Assembly: GCF_026914185.1 (NCBI RefSeq)
Contig: NC_070558.1
Coordinates: 6,271,501 to 6,335,500 of the forward strand
DNA: 64,000 nt
Origin: Puccinia triticina
Lineage: Eukaryota > Basidiomycota > Pucciniomycetes > Pucciniales > Pucciniaceae
Reading direction: 5' to 3'
The notes under the pieces were generated by a model. That model searched no databases and was not told the origin of the DNA. It saw only the letters and a list, made by a program, of their open reading frames with translations. Made by a program: the position numbers and the translations under genes. This document shows positions 35,681-47,378 of the stretch, piece after piece (positions within the stretch are counted from its first letter, which is position 1; each line of letters starts with the position of its first letter).

Positions 35681-38600
35681 TTAAAAAATATTGGTATTAT
35701 CTTCTGCTACAGCATTGTGTTGTTCAAAGTCAAAATGATGTACACCCCAGTTTTTTAAGCCTTCCATGACACATTGAACCATATCTTGATCTGAAATCTG
35801 TGGTAAATGTGTTCTGGATATTTGGTGATGGTGAAAAGGATCATGAAAAGAGGCGGTGTTGATCACAAAATGTTTGTTGTCTGTGTGTTTGATTTCGGTC
35901 ATCTTAATCTCAGTTTCTTGACGTTCAATGTGTGTAGGGTGGGTGTAAGTGATTGGACATTTTCCTTTGTCACAATTATGTTGAACATTGATGCAAGCTT
36001 TGACATCCTGAAACACATGTCACAGTTAATTTTTCTTCAACAAAAAAATACAATGAGAAATGAGAAAAACTCACATTCACATTAAAAAATTGTTTAGTCC
36101 TTGTCCGGCAGATTTCACGCATTTAATAAAGGTCATTCATTCCCAAGAGCTGGTAATGATTAAAATGAATATAGAACTTTGATCTTGCTCTTGAGTGGAA
36201 TTCCCATAAAGATTCAACTGATCCAACAAGTAGTTCTGAGCCATGTGGTTGAATCTGTAAGAATAGATTGAATCAGCAGATATCATAGATGGATGAAAGT
36301 GGAAAGATGAAAACACACAACAACAAAACATCCTTTCTCCAAAACATCCTGTTTGTTGATTTGAACTTGCCCAACTTGTTGGATTTTGCGGCTTGAGCAA
36401 TGTTGAATCAATTCTTCAGGCACATTGAGCTGATCCTCTTCTTTGATTTTGACTGGGTTTGAAAATGGGAATTTGTCATGTGGTATCGGATTTAAAGCGG
36501 AAACGTTGTACCCAAAAGACCGGCGGATGACTTCATTGTGTTGAAAAATTTTCTGGACTTTTTGTGAGGCACTGGTGTAAGTATGAGTTGGATGATCGTA
36601 GATAAAACTACCAGACATCAGAAATCTAAGAGAATAATGATTTTCAAAAGTAATAGCTATATCTCTTCCGGGGCTTTGCTTATTTGAGTGAACTGATGCA
36701 TTACGCAAGATACCGTTGAAGGATTCAAATTTTTCAGTAGAATATAGACTGGGTGGGCCAAAGCAAAGGATGGATTCAGGAAGATGTAGGAGGTGATGGA
36801 ATTTTGGTTTGTTGACCCATTGCGCAGTGGTTTGTAATGCGTGATACATGAAGTTACGGATGTAAATCTTGATTCGTTTTTGATATTCTTCCATGTTATT
36901 GATTTTGGTCACAAATATAAACGGCACCAGTTGACATACAGCCGTCCAGATTGCTTTGCGCTTGGGTGTTAGGAATTGGAAAAACACAAATGGAGCGGCT
37001 TGAACAAGAATCTTGAATTCCTTCCCGACCAAACTCTTGATGTGATTGACAAATGATTTTGCATTAATTGGCGGAATATTCAAGGCTTGCGTGTTGAATG
37101 ACTGAAGTCGGGCCCTGAGTTCATTTTGCTGATGTGGTTTCAGTTTCTTGCCAGAAAGTGCATCTCTTGCAAGATACTTGACAAATCCAAGAAGTACGAC
37201 GTGTAATATTTCAATGGGGGTATCCTTCACTCCATCAAAACCTAAATAAACACAAGAATGAATTTATTTGATCAAAAAAAAATTGCGGGCAAATTGTCCA
37301 CATCCCCCACACATGAAGGAATCACCCCAAAGATTAGAGACAAAAAAATACACTGACCTTTGAGCTTCAAATATGGACTGAACATCTTTTGCGACTCATC
37401 TGCTTCGATGAACTTCTCCATTTTCTCACAAATCTGTGGGTCTTTTGTATAATTCTCCAAAAAATGGTTATTCAATGAGTCTGTAACCCCATAACAACGC
37501 TTCTTTCTGATGAACTCCGCATTACTCTCCTCAATTGCGGTAGAATATAATTCAACAGTTCTTTCGCAGGTCTCAGACCATTTCCTTTGGCTTCCTGCTG
37601 CCTAAAAATCCAAACAAGTAGAAAAAATTAGCAAAAATATTTCAAAAGGAAACAGAGGAAAAAAACAAATGATACCTCAGAACCATCAGGATTGATTCTC
37701 AGGAATTGGAGAACGTAATCCAATGTATTCCGTTGATCCTTTCCTTTGGCATGTAAAGCACACATTTGACACGGATTAAGGGAGCTTCCGGGATTTGGTG
37801 TATTTGTTACCTCCGCATGCATCAGTGAGTCCGCCAAGAAACAGAAGACCAGTCCAGTAACCAAAACTTCTTCCATGATACTAGAATCAAACGCCATAAA
37901 ACCTTCTCTTGTCACTTCACTAAAATGGAACAAAAATAAATGAGATATCAAGCAATTGTGACTGATTGAAAAGGATGAGATAAAATGATGAAATGGATAG
38001 AATTAAATGGAAGAAACACTCACTTCATTTCGGCCACTATTTGACCAGAAATTTCCAATACATTTGCCCTATTTGAAGTAGATAAGAAATGGCAATTGTA
38101 CTCTTGATTCAAGATTTGAGGAGGAAGACCAGACAAAGTAAAATAGAATGAAATGTGTTTATTGAATTTTTTCGACACATTTCCCGAAGTATCATCTGAA
38201 TATAGAGTAATTGGAATATGTCAAATAATTCTTCCATCGGCTTTGTCCCGCCAATCATTTGGTAAAGGAATCTTCTTTTGTTCTGCACCATTTTCCTCTG
38301 TAAGGATAGAATAATTTGTTATTAGTCACTTGAAACCATTTCTTTTGATGAAATAAAAACAAATTACCATATAGTGCGCATTTTTCAGACAGCATTTTTC
38401 CATCTATTTCTATCTTCAAGTATGGCTTCTTGAATTGATTTGTGTGTATAGATGACAGATCTGGGTCCTGAAACAATATATCTTGTGGTATTTTAAGCTG
38501 GATGATTTGTTTGCCAGCATCGAGATGTTCATTCATATCTGGTTTGATACATTTGGCATACAATTTGGAGTTGAGAGTGTAGAAAAAAACTGGAATGACA

Positions 38601-39701
38601 ATTTCTGTTGACTCTAATTCAACGGGTTCAAAAATATAGTAGTGTTCGCCATCCACATCACACATTTGGGCCCGATGTTGTGGCGCCAAGTCTTCAAGCC
38701 ATTTCTTCGATTGGGAAAATTTGAAGTGTGGGCCATCCGTCATTTCCGGGTAGTAATCGAGGTGTTTGCTCACTAATGGGTTGGCCAAGTCCTGTTTTTG
38801 ATGATGTTTTTTTTGAAATTTCAATCAACAAACAAAATCAAATGGATTGAAATTTATTCACAGTTTTTCTCCTTACCTGCGACAGAATTCCCTTCAGACT
38901 TAGCAAAAAACATGGAGTTCCAAGTGGACTTGTGCTCATCTTCAGCTGACTTTTGAGGAGCTTTCTGATCCGCTCCCTTGAATTGCGCACTGTTGACCAG
39001 GCAGGAAGCCAGATGTCACATATAGAAATCACCGCTCGGATTTTGTTGTAGATTGACCGGGATATGAGAGAGTGGGTGTGTCCTATCAGCAACGACCCAA
39101 CAAGCTCCTGTTTTTTAAATCATAATGAGCTAGTCAGCTATTAAACATGGTTTATTTGTACACAATCTACGTATAGAAACAATGATGAACAGAATGGTAA
39201 ACTTTCCATCTTGTTTTTGAAATGGAACCATATTATTTCCTCTTCCGGATCATCATTATCTTCTTGGCTCTCTGGCCCCGAAAAAAAAGCCTCATCCTTG
39301 TTGCGCAAAATCTGTTCAAGCTCGGAATCAATCAAGTCATCAAGTCCAATATCTTTCAGGCTAAATTTGGTGATCCCGCATTCTTCAAAAATTTTCCTCA
39401 TCCAAGAAACCTTGTCCAGGTCATCTTCAACATTCCGAGTATGTGGAATTGTTTCTGGAGGTTCAATTATTTTGTACACCTCATTTGATGCCGTGTCTTG
39501 TTCAGGAATTGATTCCTCTATCTCTTCATGTCTTTGGTGCCGGTCCCTTGCAATTTGTTCGTTGCGTTCACGGACATTTTCTTGATGCCGAACCCCCTGA
39601 GCGTGCTTCCAGTAGTCCAAAGTCCCTTTTCCACTGCATAAATTACAATGGAAAACCGTCCGGCCATCTTCCTCTCTTACTTGAGAAGAAAAAACTGTCA
39701 A
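35681..39701 (-). CDS. large CACTA/Plavaka-like transposase, multi-exon
   Basis: From 39701 downwards: a C2H2-like finger (CNLC...H-AQGVR-H) near residue 20; an acidic linker; PHFKFSQSKKWLEDLAP (38750-38690); QDLSSIHTN-type region; FLADSLMHAEVTNTPNPGSS with NPCQMC (37870-37740), a segment I associate with fungal Tnp2-like transposases; FDGVKDTPIEILHVVLLGFVKYL across an intron at about 37243-37360 (GTCAGT...TTTAG); FHHLLHLPESILCFGPP and EKFESFNGILRN (36800-36700); a C-terminal exon ending at 35681. Such enzymes cut and paste the element ends. Exon borders other than the one named are not resolved, so internal stops cannot be excluded. CMC versus Plavaka placement is by memory of motifs. Confidence 0.7.
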
Positions 39702-40919
39702 AAATCACAAACAGCATTCTAAAGTTAGCTCCTCTTGAAATCAAAGTGGGGGCAAACCACTCAACATTGCAATTGATCCATTTCTTTCTTGACTCTCTTT
39801 TGCGCACAACTGAATGTTTATTTTTTTCCAGTTTCGTTCATATTGTTCTGTTTTGTTTTTGATGGTCAGCTGTGCAGGAGGCCACCGATCTGCAGAATGT
39901 GAGGGGTCTGCTATGACATAAGATCTCCCTCATCTCCGAGTGGTTTTAAGCCTTGCAACTCAGTTCACCTGCTCGTGACCATCCATCTCATTGGTTGCTC
40001 TTGACCAGTTTGCAACTCGCTCCCCCTGAAGTTTATCATCACCAACTTTATCCATACCACTTTTGGTTTACCGTAAAAAAGCTCAGATTTGATGGCTCCT
40101 ATTCGAAACGCTAAGTTGAGGCTTCCCAGAAAGGTTAATCCACTTCAAGATCAACAGAAAATTGCGGTCAACAGTTGAGTTTTCTGGCCATTCTCTTGTT
40201 TTGTGGACAATGTAACTGTTGATTGATGCAAGCACCCGCCTCAACCAAGATAAAAAAAAACCCAAAGATTTCAAACAACCTCGCCATCAGCCTTCTCCCT
40301 TGCAGAGCTCCTCCCGAAGTCCTTCTCTGGAATACCAACCCGAATCCAGACATTCAAATGGTGATGGCCAGAGCCTTTGCGATGAAATTGAATGCGGAAG
40401 GTGTAGTTTGATGAGATCTTTAATAATTGCAAACACTTTAAAACCAGTAGTAGTAAAACTTAACAACAAAACAAGAGTTAATAAATGAAGAAAAACAATT
40501 TTAATGTAGTGAGTTATTGAATATTTTACCTAATAATTTTTTGTTTTTGTGATTAATCAGACTAATGAGAAGGCGACGATATTGAGAGACAAACACTAAA
40601 AATAGAAAAAACATTGAGTTGACAATCTGAGTGATAAGAGAAATAGCGTTTGACCAAGTACCTCTCCTCCCCCTGAGCAAGTATCCTCTGACGGTTATGT
40701 GATTCCCTCACGGACTTGACCGGTGTACACTATTGAGCGATAAATGCCAATGAGTGATAGTTTTCAATATCTAGACAGCGTCGACGTTACCTTGATCACT
40801 GCCGGTGTTGAGTCTTGCTTGGAGAGTTTGATCTTGATGGTTCCGAGTTGGTTCGCTGAGAAAGCTGACTCGGGAATATTCTGGAAGTTGATTTGAACTC
40901 GCGGCTGAGCATGTGACAT

Positions 40920-42301
40920 GTGATGGATATTTCACCCAACAGAAGGGGAGACCTTGGGAAAGATAGCACTCAACGCATCCCTGCAATCGATCCGGAGATT
41001 GAATCGATGGACCGTGATTTCCGTACTCAACATCCAGCCGAAGAATCTTGCACCGGTGACACTTCAAAAAACCTTGATAACACTGACCACACCTTTCACA
41101 ATTCCCAACTGTCAAAGAAAGCCTTGAGTGCGCTAGGATCATCGTTTAATCTTGATGATCAACATTTCAAAGAAGCAAGTACAATTGTCAAGGTTTGTAT
41201 GTTACTCTATCTACCTCCTTCTTTTCAGATGAGATCTGACTTTTCTGTGCAAAGTTATCATCTGAGAGCCAAATGGCTTTTTTGATTTTTGCCAAGATGG
41301 AAAGGCAGCAGGAAAAATACAACCGCAACAGAGACCTATCCCCTGAGTCGACTCCTATTGTTCAGGCAATGTCTCAAGTGAGCTCGGAAGCCAAGGCCAG
41401 TACTTCCTTTAAAACTTGTATCACATTCATTCTTGTTCATCCGTCCAAAAATTTTCTTCCCGCATTTTTCACCACAGGGACGTATTTGAGAAATATCCAA
41501 GGAAGTATTTCTGGACCCTAGCATTCACTCATACACCCGTGCGAAATACAGATTGGGAATGAGTGATCGTTCATTATTATGTTTGACAATGGTATGTCTT
41601 ATCTATTTTAGCTTTTTTCAATAGTTGTATATCTGATTGGGTTTATCCAGGAACGGTTGCTGGCGCTCCCAAATGAGTATAAAAACAAACATTTTCCGCC
41701 TGGCTTTTTGGAAAAGGATTCCGAGGCGCAGCGCGAGGTTATCAAGGAAACGCGCGCTATTCAAACCCATCTCCGAGGCCAAATACGTGATCAGTTGTTG
41801 ACTTTTGTCTTGACAAAGGAAGGCAATTACAAAAGCGTCAAACCAGTACCCGATATCTACAAACTCACACCGCTCATCTACCGGTCGCTTCACCCTGCCG
41901 AAGCAACAATGACTGATGAGCAAATTCATAAAGCTGTGACTGCTATCTTTCGAGCGCGGATCACACATTTACGAATTCAAAAAATTGATAAAGTTATCAA
42001 TCCTTCAACAGTCAAAACCTCTCAATGGGACATGGTTGACAGCCAAATCCAGGAGCTAAAGACTCAGGGATCAGACTATTGAGCAGCGTGAGTTTTGTTG
42101 ATTTCTGCTTCTTTTTTTGTGTATTCGTCCTTATAAATGCTTTGGTTTAGATGGGCAATGGCCATCCTCCACAAAGACGATTCAATTTTTGGTCACAGTG
42201 ACTGCTTCAGCGAAATCAACCTTGAAAAAATCACCTTACCAAGTGAAGCGGAAGTTGAGACTCAAGCTCAAAAACTACCCCAAGCTAGTACCTCAAAATA
42301 A
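40920..42301 (+). pseudogene. five-exon accessory gene of the CACTA-like element, function unknown
   Basis: A consistent model: exons 40920-41192, about 41264-41377, 41478-41591, 41651-42087 and 42151-42301; introns start GT and end AG, 59-100 bases each; phases agree throughout. The product would be about 360 residues: a polar N-terminus, KEVFLDPSIHSYTRAKYRLG, a helical middle (KHFPPGFLEKDSEAQREVIK), then YKLTPLIYRSLHPAEATMTD and a C-terminus with WAMAILHKDDSIFGH. The first intron's acceptor and the start codon are least certain. TGA at 41487-41489 and 42080-42082 break it; both follow T and fit CGA changed at TCG. No family recognised. A DNA-binding or transposition helper role is only a guess from position. 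Confidence 0.65.
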
Positions 42302-42579
42302 AAAAACCATTGATTTGAAGATCACACTTTCCTGTGTTTTTTTCTCATGTTTTGTGTGTTTTATCTCAATCATATTTTTACCCCAAAAAATGATGTTAGC
42401 ACCTGGATTTTTGTATGTTTCCCTCTGCATGTATATTTCCTATATCCATTAATTGCTTACAACAGCAAATGGCTTACCCAAAAAAACATGAAAAGCAATA
42501 TTATTACTGCCTAATGTGATCACATGAGGTAGTGAAATATCTAAAATTAAGTGGTGCTGCATCAGGGCAACCCAAAAAA

Positions 42580-42883
42580 ATAGATTGTGCTGAAAAGCAT
42601 CCTAAGGATGCTCAAAAAGCATCCTAAGGATGCCCATTCAAGTGACTTGGTTTCATCCTGAGCCAGTGCCCAAAGGATGCTTTTCAGGAGTCATGCATCG
42701 CAAATATGCAGATGAGGATGTCATTTTGACACCTGGAAGATAACCGGAGGAAATCTTTGAAAAGATGTCCCAGGTGTAGTTTGACTATGCGGATCTTGGG
42801 GATGATTTTTGCCGCGCCACAGGAGGTGCATCAAAATGACATTGCCAGATGGATCCTTGGGATGACCGACTCAGCCCGTGGTG
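42580..42883. repeat. right subterminal region with GCATCCTAAGGATGC palindromes
   Basis: The 15-bp palindrome GCATCCTAAGGATGC occurs twice near 42597-42631, with related CATCC/GGATG motifs up to the end at 42883. It mirrors the left subterminal region. Confidence 0.75.
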
Positions 42884-44391
42884 TAGCAGCTGGAGCAGTA
42901 CTTACTCAGGAGTATGAAGGCTTGGACAGACCAGTCCTCTATGAATCTGTGGTTTTCTCTCCAACTGAATCCAAATATTCCCAATCCAAACTAGAGCTCT
43001 GTGGTGTCACCAAAATCCTCAAGAAACTTCAAACTCAACTTTGGGTACAAAATTTTGAGTTATTAGTGGATGCCAAAAGCCTGATAGAAATGATCAACAC
43101 ACCTGAACTCCCGAATGGCCCCATGACTAGATGGGTATCTTTTATCCAACTCTTTTCTTTCACTATGAAACATTTCCCAGGAAAAACTTTTACTATGCCA
43201 GATGGATTATCAAGAAGACCCCCAGACCCTGAAGAAATTGGAGAAGACTTTGATAAAGAAGAAAAATGGATCAAACCTCACCCTGGATTTGGAGTCAAGC
43301 AGATCAATGCAACCACCTTGGAACCTACAGAGAATGATCAAAGTAGAGTTTGGAAGGATTTACAATATTATCTGGAAACTCTCAATAGACCACCTAACTG
43401 CACTGCAAAAGACTGGACAACAATCAAGCACAAATCAGCCATGTTCTTTATGTCTGAAGGCCAACTTAAAAGAAGAAACAAACCTTTCCCCCAAGTAGTG
43501 GTAACCTCTCCAGAACTTCAAAAATCTATTCTAAACTCCCTTCATGAAGAATTAGTCCACAGAGGAATGGATGAAACTTACAGAAGAACCAGGATCAGGT
43601 TTTGGTGGCCAAACATGAAGAGGTCTGTCAAAAAATGGATCCAATCTTGTCTTGCCGGTCAGCAAAGAAGTTCAGCCAAACACCTGGAAGAAAAGAAGGC
43701 CACTGGAAAATCTACTATCTCTGGAAGAGTCAGCCTGGATACCATTCACATCAAAGCTGGAAAATAGAAATACCTTGTAGTTGCCAGGGATGATCTTTCT
43801 GGATGGGTAGAAGCAGTTGGACTAGAACAAATCAAAGCCAAGAAAGTTTTAGATTGGTTCCTGGAGCACTGGATTCACAGGTATGGTGTACTTCTTACTG
43901 TTGTTGTGGATGGTGGCCCAAAATTTGGCCAAGAATTTCAGAAAGCTCTCTCTCAAGCTGGATCAAAAGTTAAAGTCACCACCCCCTACTACCCTGAGGC
44001 CAATGGAATGATTGAAAGAGGCCACCAACCCCTCAAAGATACTCTAGTCAAGCTGTGTGCAACAGATGGAAAGAAGAGGAGACATTACCTCCTTCTGGTC
44101 TTGTTTGCTGACAGAATCTCAACCAAGAGGACAACTGGATACTCCCCATATGAATTCCTTTTTGGACAACCTGCTTTTTTACCTGTGGATTTGGAATTAG
44201 AAACATATCTTGGAACCAACTGAGAAGATATTAAACCAACAGAATAATTATTATTAGCAAGAGTCCTCCAACTGGAAAGAAGAGAGGACATTTTACAGGA
44301 AGCTTACAAAAAAATTAAAGGAGTCCAGATCCCAGTCTTTGGGAAATCAATACCAGAAAAAGAATCTCAGAAAACCCTTGGAAATTCACTA
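42884..44391 (+). pseudogene. gypsy-2 RNase H and integrase
   Basis: RNase H continues with AAGAVLTQEYEGLDRPVLYES and the ESKYSQSKLELCG segment. GLSRRPP ends the RNase H part. The integrase zinc region reads LHEELVHRGMDE...SCLAGQQ: the last Cys of the usual CxxC is Gly. The core keeps DTIHIKAGK, VVDGGPKFG and EANGMIERGHQ, so all three acidic residues are present. A TAG at 43765-43767 sits just after the first Asp, and a TGA at 44221-44223 near the end. The 3' end merges into the foldback tail near 44391. Confidence 0.85.
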
Positions 44392-45054
44392 TTAAGATGG
44401 ATGAATTTGTGATGTTGTATATTGATCAATATAGCGTATATTGATCAATTTATATTGATCATTTTTTTTTATTCCTCTTGATACCTTTGTCTGTGTTCCA
44501 TGTCTCCTTAATACTCTTCCATAATCTCTCTCCTTCCCCCTTTGGTGGCTTCAAGCCACAGGTTTTTTTTTTTTTTTTTGCCTGATAACATTCAAAAATT
44601 TCTACATACACCATCCAATTCTTCATGAAAAAGAACATTGCAAGTTTTAGGATTAATCCAGGGTGGTGGAGGGGTCTCACTTTTTTTTTTTCTTTTTTTT
44701 TTTTACTTCAACAATTGATGTTGTCAGAAGTCTCCAAATCTACTTTTTTTCAAAAAAGGAAAAACATTGACCCCTGACTTCCCTCATGATACTATCCTGC
44801 ACACATTTTTAATTTGGTTTGTTGAAATTCCTGAAGATATTGCACATCATAATTGAAGTGCTACATGCATAGAAGGCCTTTTTGAAATTAGTTTACCATG
44901 GTTTAGCACATTTTTGTCAGTTTCTTTTTTTTTATCTACTTTTGTTATCAACCACAGATTAATGAGGAATATTTCCACATAAAATTTCATTGGACAATTG
45001 TTCTGCACATAAAACCAAGAAATATTGTGTTTGGGTTCACATCCATTATGCAGC
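44392..45054 (+). repeat. unique tail of foldback element (left end, copy B/C)
   Basis: It is the reverse complement, with small differences, of 11396-12003. It includes T-tracts of 17 and about 23 bases at 44563 and 44682. It directly precedes forward ~172-bp monomers. Confidence 0.85.
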
Positions 45055-45658
45055 AGCAACAATCTGATCAGTTGCCAAATACCACTACTTTGGTAGTTTC
45101 TTGGTGTTTCTGCCACTATTTCTCATCCCAGCGTGGGAATTCTTCAAAGGTATTGTTACCAAAATGTTGAAAAGCCCCCAAAGTTTCATTGGGTACCTTT
45201 ACTGACCACAAAGTCCCCAAATTTAGCAGCTACAGTCTGATCAGTTTCCAAACATCACTACTTTGGTAGCTTCTTGGTGTTTCTGCCACTATATCCCATT
45301 CCAGAGTGGGAATTCTTCTGCAATATTATTACCAAAATGTTCACAAGCCCCCAAAGTTTCATTCTGTACCTTTACTGACCACAAAACCCCCAAATGTAGC
45401 AGCTACAGTCTGATCAGTTCCCAAATATCACTACTTTGGTAGTTTCATGGTGTTTCTGCCACTATATCTCATTGCAGTGTGGGAATTTCTCTCCTATATG
45501 GTTACTAAAATGTTAAAAAGCTGGCAAAGTTTCATTATGTACCTTTACTGACCACAAAATCCCCACATGTAGCAGCTTCAGTCTGATCAGTTTCCAAATA
45601 TCCCTACTTTGGTAGTTTATTGGTTTTCTACCACTATATCTCATCCCAGGGTGGGAAA
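45055..45658 (+). repeat. ~172-bp repeat, forward array (foldback B/C, part 1)
   Basis: About 3.5 monomers (TAGCAGCTACAGTCTGATCA at regular spacing). It stops within CCCAGGGTGGGAAA, where the hAT-2 terminus TAGAGATGGCC starts. Confidence 0.9.
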
Positions 45659-46859
45659 TAGAGATGGCCTTGCGGTACCGGTTTGGGGGTACCTGGTACC
45701 GCCTGGAGGGTACCCTCTGGTGCGCCGGCGCATCAGCCCAGAGGTACCAGGTGCGGTACCAGGTGCCTGCTTTGGAGGTAAAAAACTGAAGACACCCTGT
45801 GTACTGCCGGTGTACCGTTGGCACACCTGCCCAGCCAGAGGTCTCTGGTGTACTCCAGGACCCCCAATCAATAACCCGCTTTTTGGAGGAGTTCAGACAT
45901 TGTGTGTATGCACATCCAGATGATTGGATATCATCTGGCGATACCCAGGATGCCACCAAAACGTAACTGAACCCAACTCAACTCCTTGCATGGACCTTCA
46001 TTAATGACTTCCTCTCAACCTAGCCTTGAACCGGAGACCGGACCTATTGAAAGCAGTGGCCAAACTGACCGAGAGGAAGAAAACCATAGCTCAAAATCAG
46101 GAAATGCTCAAGCTTCAACAGAAGTAATTGCTTGCCCCTTGACCAATGAGGAGGAGTTAGGTGATTAGATTGATTTATTTTTCATTCAAGCCTGTTCTGA
46201 ATATTTTTCTGACTATCTTCCTCTTTTTTCAATCAGATCAAGCTAGTAGAGTGGCCTCAAATGGTCTCAACGTAAGCTATCACAGTTACCAACAACCCAA
46301 GCTTTTGGATCAGCAAGATAAGTCTGGCAGGCACATGATAGCCTATCAATGCAAGATGTAAGATAGTCACTTCAATAAAAAAAATAGTTAAGTTTGGCTG
46401 ACACCAGACATCAGGTGTGCAACCAAGATCAATTGCCCAACCTCAGACACCTCCTGTAGCAACCTCACTAAACATGCATCCATATGTCTCCAAAAGCAAA
46501 AATGAAGGCCAAACCACTTGATCTTTGGCTGCTCTAGGAATTACAGGTACCGGCCAAATTGTTCCAAAAGAAGTAAGCTATATTGCCAATAGAGTTTAGA
46601 TTGGCAAGTACATGCCTAAATTCTTTTCTCACAGGTTCCACAACTCTGTGCTGGGTGGTGTGCTGAAGCAGCTTGACCCTTCTCGGCACTGGTTGAGGAA
46701 AGTCATGAAGCTATCCTCCATACAACAGTAGTCAAGCATTTACCCACCCAAAAAGCAGTCTCAAAAGACATCCACAAAATCCAATCCGCAATCCAAGAGA
46801 AGTATTGAGATGAGTTGCAGGTGAGTCCTCTTCTTTATTAAAACGGCCCCAATAGGCTC

Positions 46860-47064
46860 TGTTGAGCTGTCTGTTAGTCTGCTACCATGATGCTTCACCA
46901 CAGTATGAAGGGCTGTTGGATTGACCCATGAGCACTACCAACCAACCACCCAGCTGGCAGCCACAAGCGTCTGTAGTCTAGTTGGTAAAGGCAGCCTAGT
47001 ATGTGTCTCAGCATAGCTGAGGTTGTGAGTTTGACTCTCACCAGACACATCTTCATTTTACAGT
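46860..47064 (+). repeat. TRIM 5' LTR (interrupted 7 bases before its end)
   Basis: It starts TGTTGAGCTGTCTG and is cut at ACAGT by copia-2; the last bases TTCTACA are at 51152-51158. It differs from the 3' LTR by a few substitutions and a 4-base loss in the tRNA-like anticodon region. Confidence 0.85.
46967..47048 (+). other. tRNA-like sequence in TRIM 5' LTR (82 nt)
   Basis: Same fold as at 9227-9311: GCGTCTG/CAGACAC acceptor, CTCAGC-ATA-GCTGAG variable arm, GTGAG/CTCAC T stem. The T loop is TTTGACT (TTCGACT in the solo LTR). Four bases (ACTC) are missing from the anticodon side. It points in the same direction as the element. Confidence 0.75.
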
Positions 47065-47378
47065 TGAGGACATCAGGCACGGTGCGTGGAGGTGTTCAAG
47101 GGTTGTGGAAGGATATTCATTACATATCAGAAAGGAGATGAAATGAAAGAGGAGAAAAAGGAAAGAGAGAAAAAGAAAAAGAAAAACTAACCTGAGGACA
47201 GCAGGCACAGTGCGTGGCGGTGTTCAAGGGTTGTGGAAGGATGGAGAAAGGGTCCTTCCACGCCTGCTGCCTCAGATAGACTACATACAATCTGTGACAT
47301 GTATGTGAGAGGTGAGAGAAATGAGAGAAATGGGAGAAGCATAAAAGACATGACAAAACCTGAGTACTAAACTCTGTA
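47065..47378 (-). repeat. copia-2 3' LTR
   Basis: Matches 50833-51146 over its full 314 bp except for about a dozen positions. Its first bases (minus strand) read TACAGAGT instead of TGTTGAGT, and no polypurine tract precedes it, so this junction is altered. It contains a ~50-bp direct duplication (GAGGACAGCAGGCAC...GTGGAAGGAT) spaced about 118 bp. Confidence 0.8.

Larger units (their letters stand above)
34208..42883. mobile_element. CACTA-like DNA transposon (8676 bp), TA duplication
   Basis: The ends are CACCACGGG inverted, with TA on both sides (34206-34207, 42884-42885); removing it restores the gypsy-2 RNase H frame. Subterminal regions are full of CATCC/GGATG motifs. It carries a transposase gene (minus) and a second gene (plus), transcribed away from each other from about 39.7-40.9 kb. 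CAC ends, a 2-3 bp duplication, subterminal motifs and a two-gene content fit the CMC/CACTA group or the related fungal Plavaka type. Confidence 0.85.
30703..44391 (+). mobile_element. Ty3/gypsy retrotransposon 2, split by a CACTA-like element
   Basis: gag, protease and RT run from 30735 to 34207; RNase H and integrase continue from 42884 to about 44391. The join AVDSSYI/AAGAVLTQE is in frame when the 34208-42883 insertion and one TA are removed. LTRs were not found: X1 abuts the left side, and the foldback tail replaces the right end. Confidence 0.87.

Noticed and set aside
34208..42883. 3-bp target duplication for the CACTA-like element
   Set aside because: The left flank ATA and right flank TAG do not match over three bases; only TA restores the RNase H frame.
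46860..47064. tRNA-derived SINE
   Set aside because: The tRNA part is near the 3' end, there is no A-rich or simple-repeat tail, ends are TG...CA, and duplications are exactly 5 bp around either a solo copy or a two-LTR unit.
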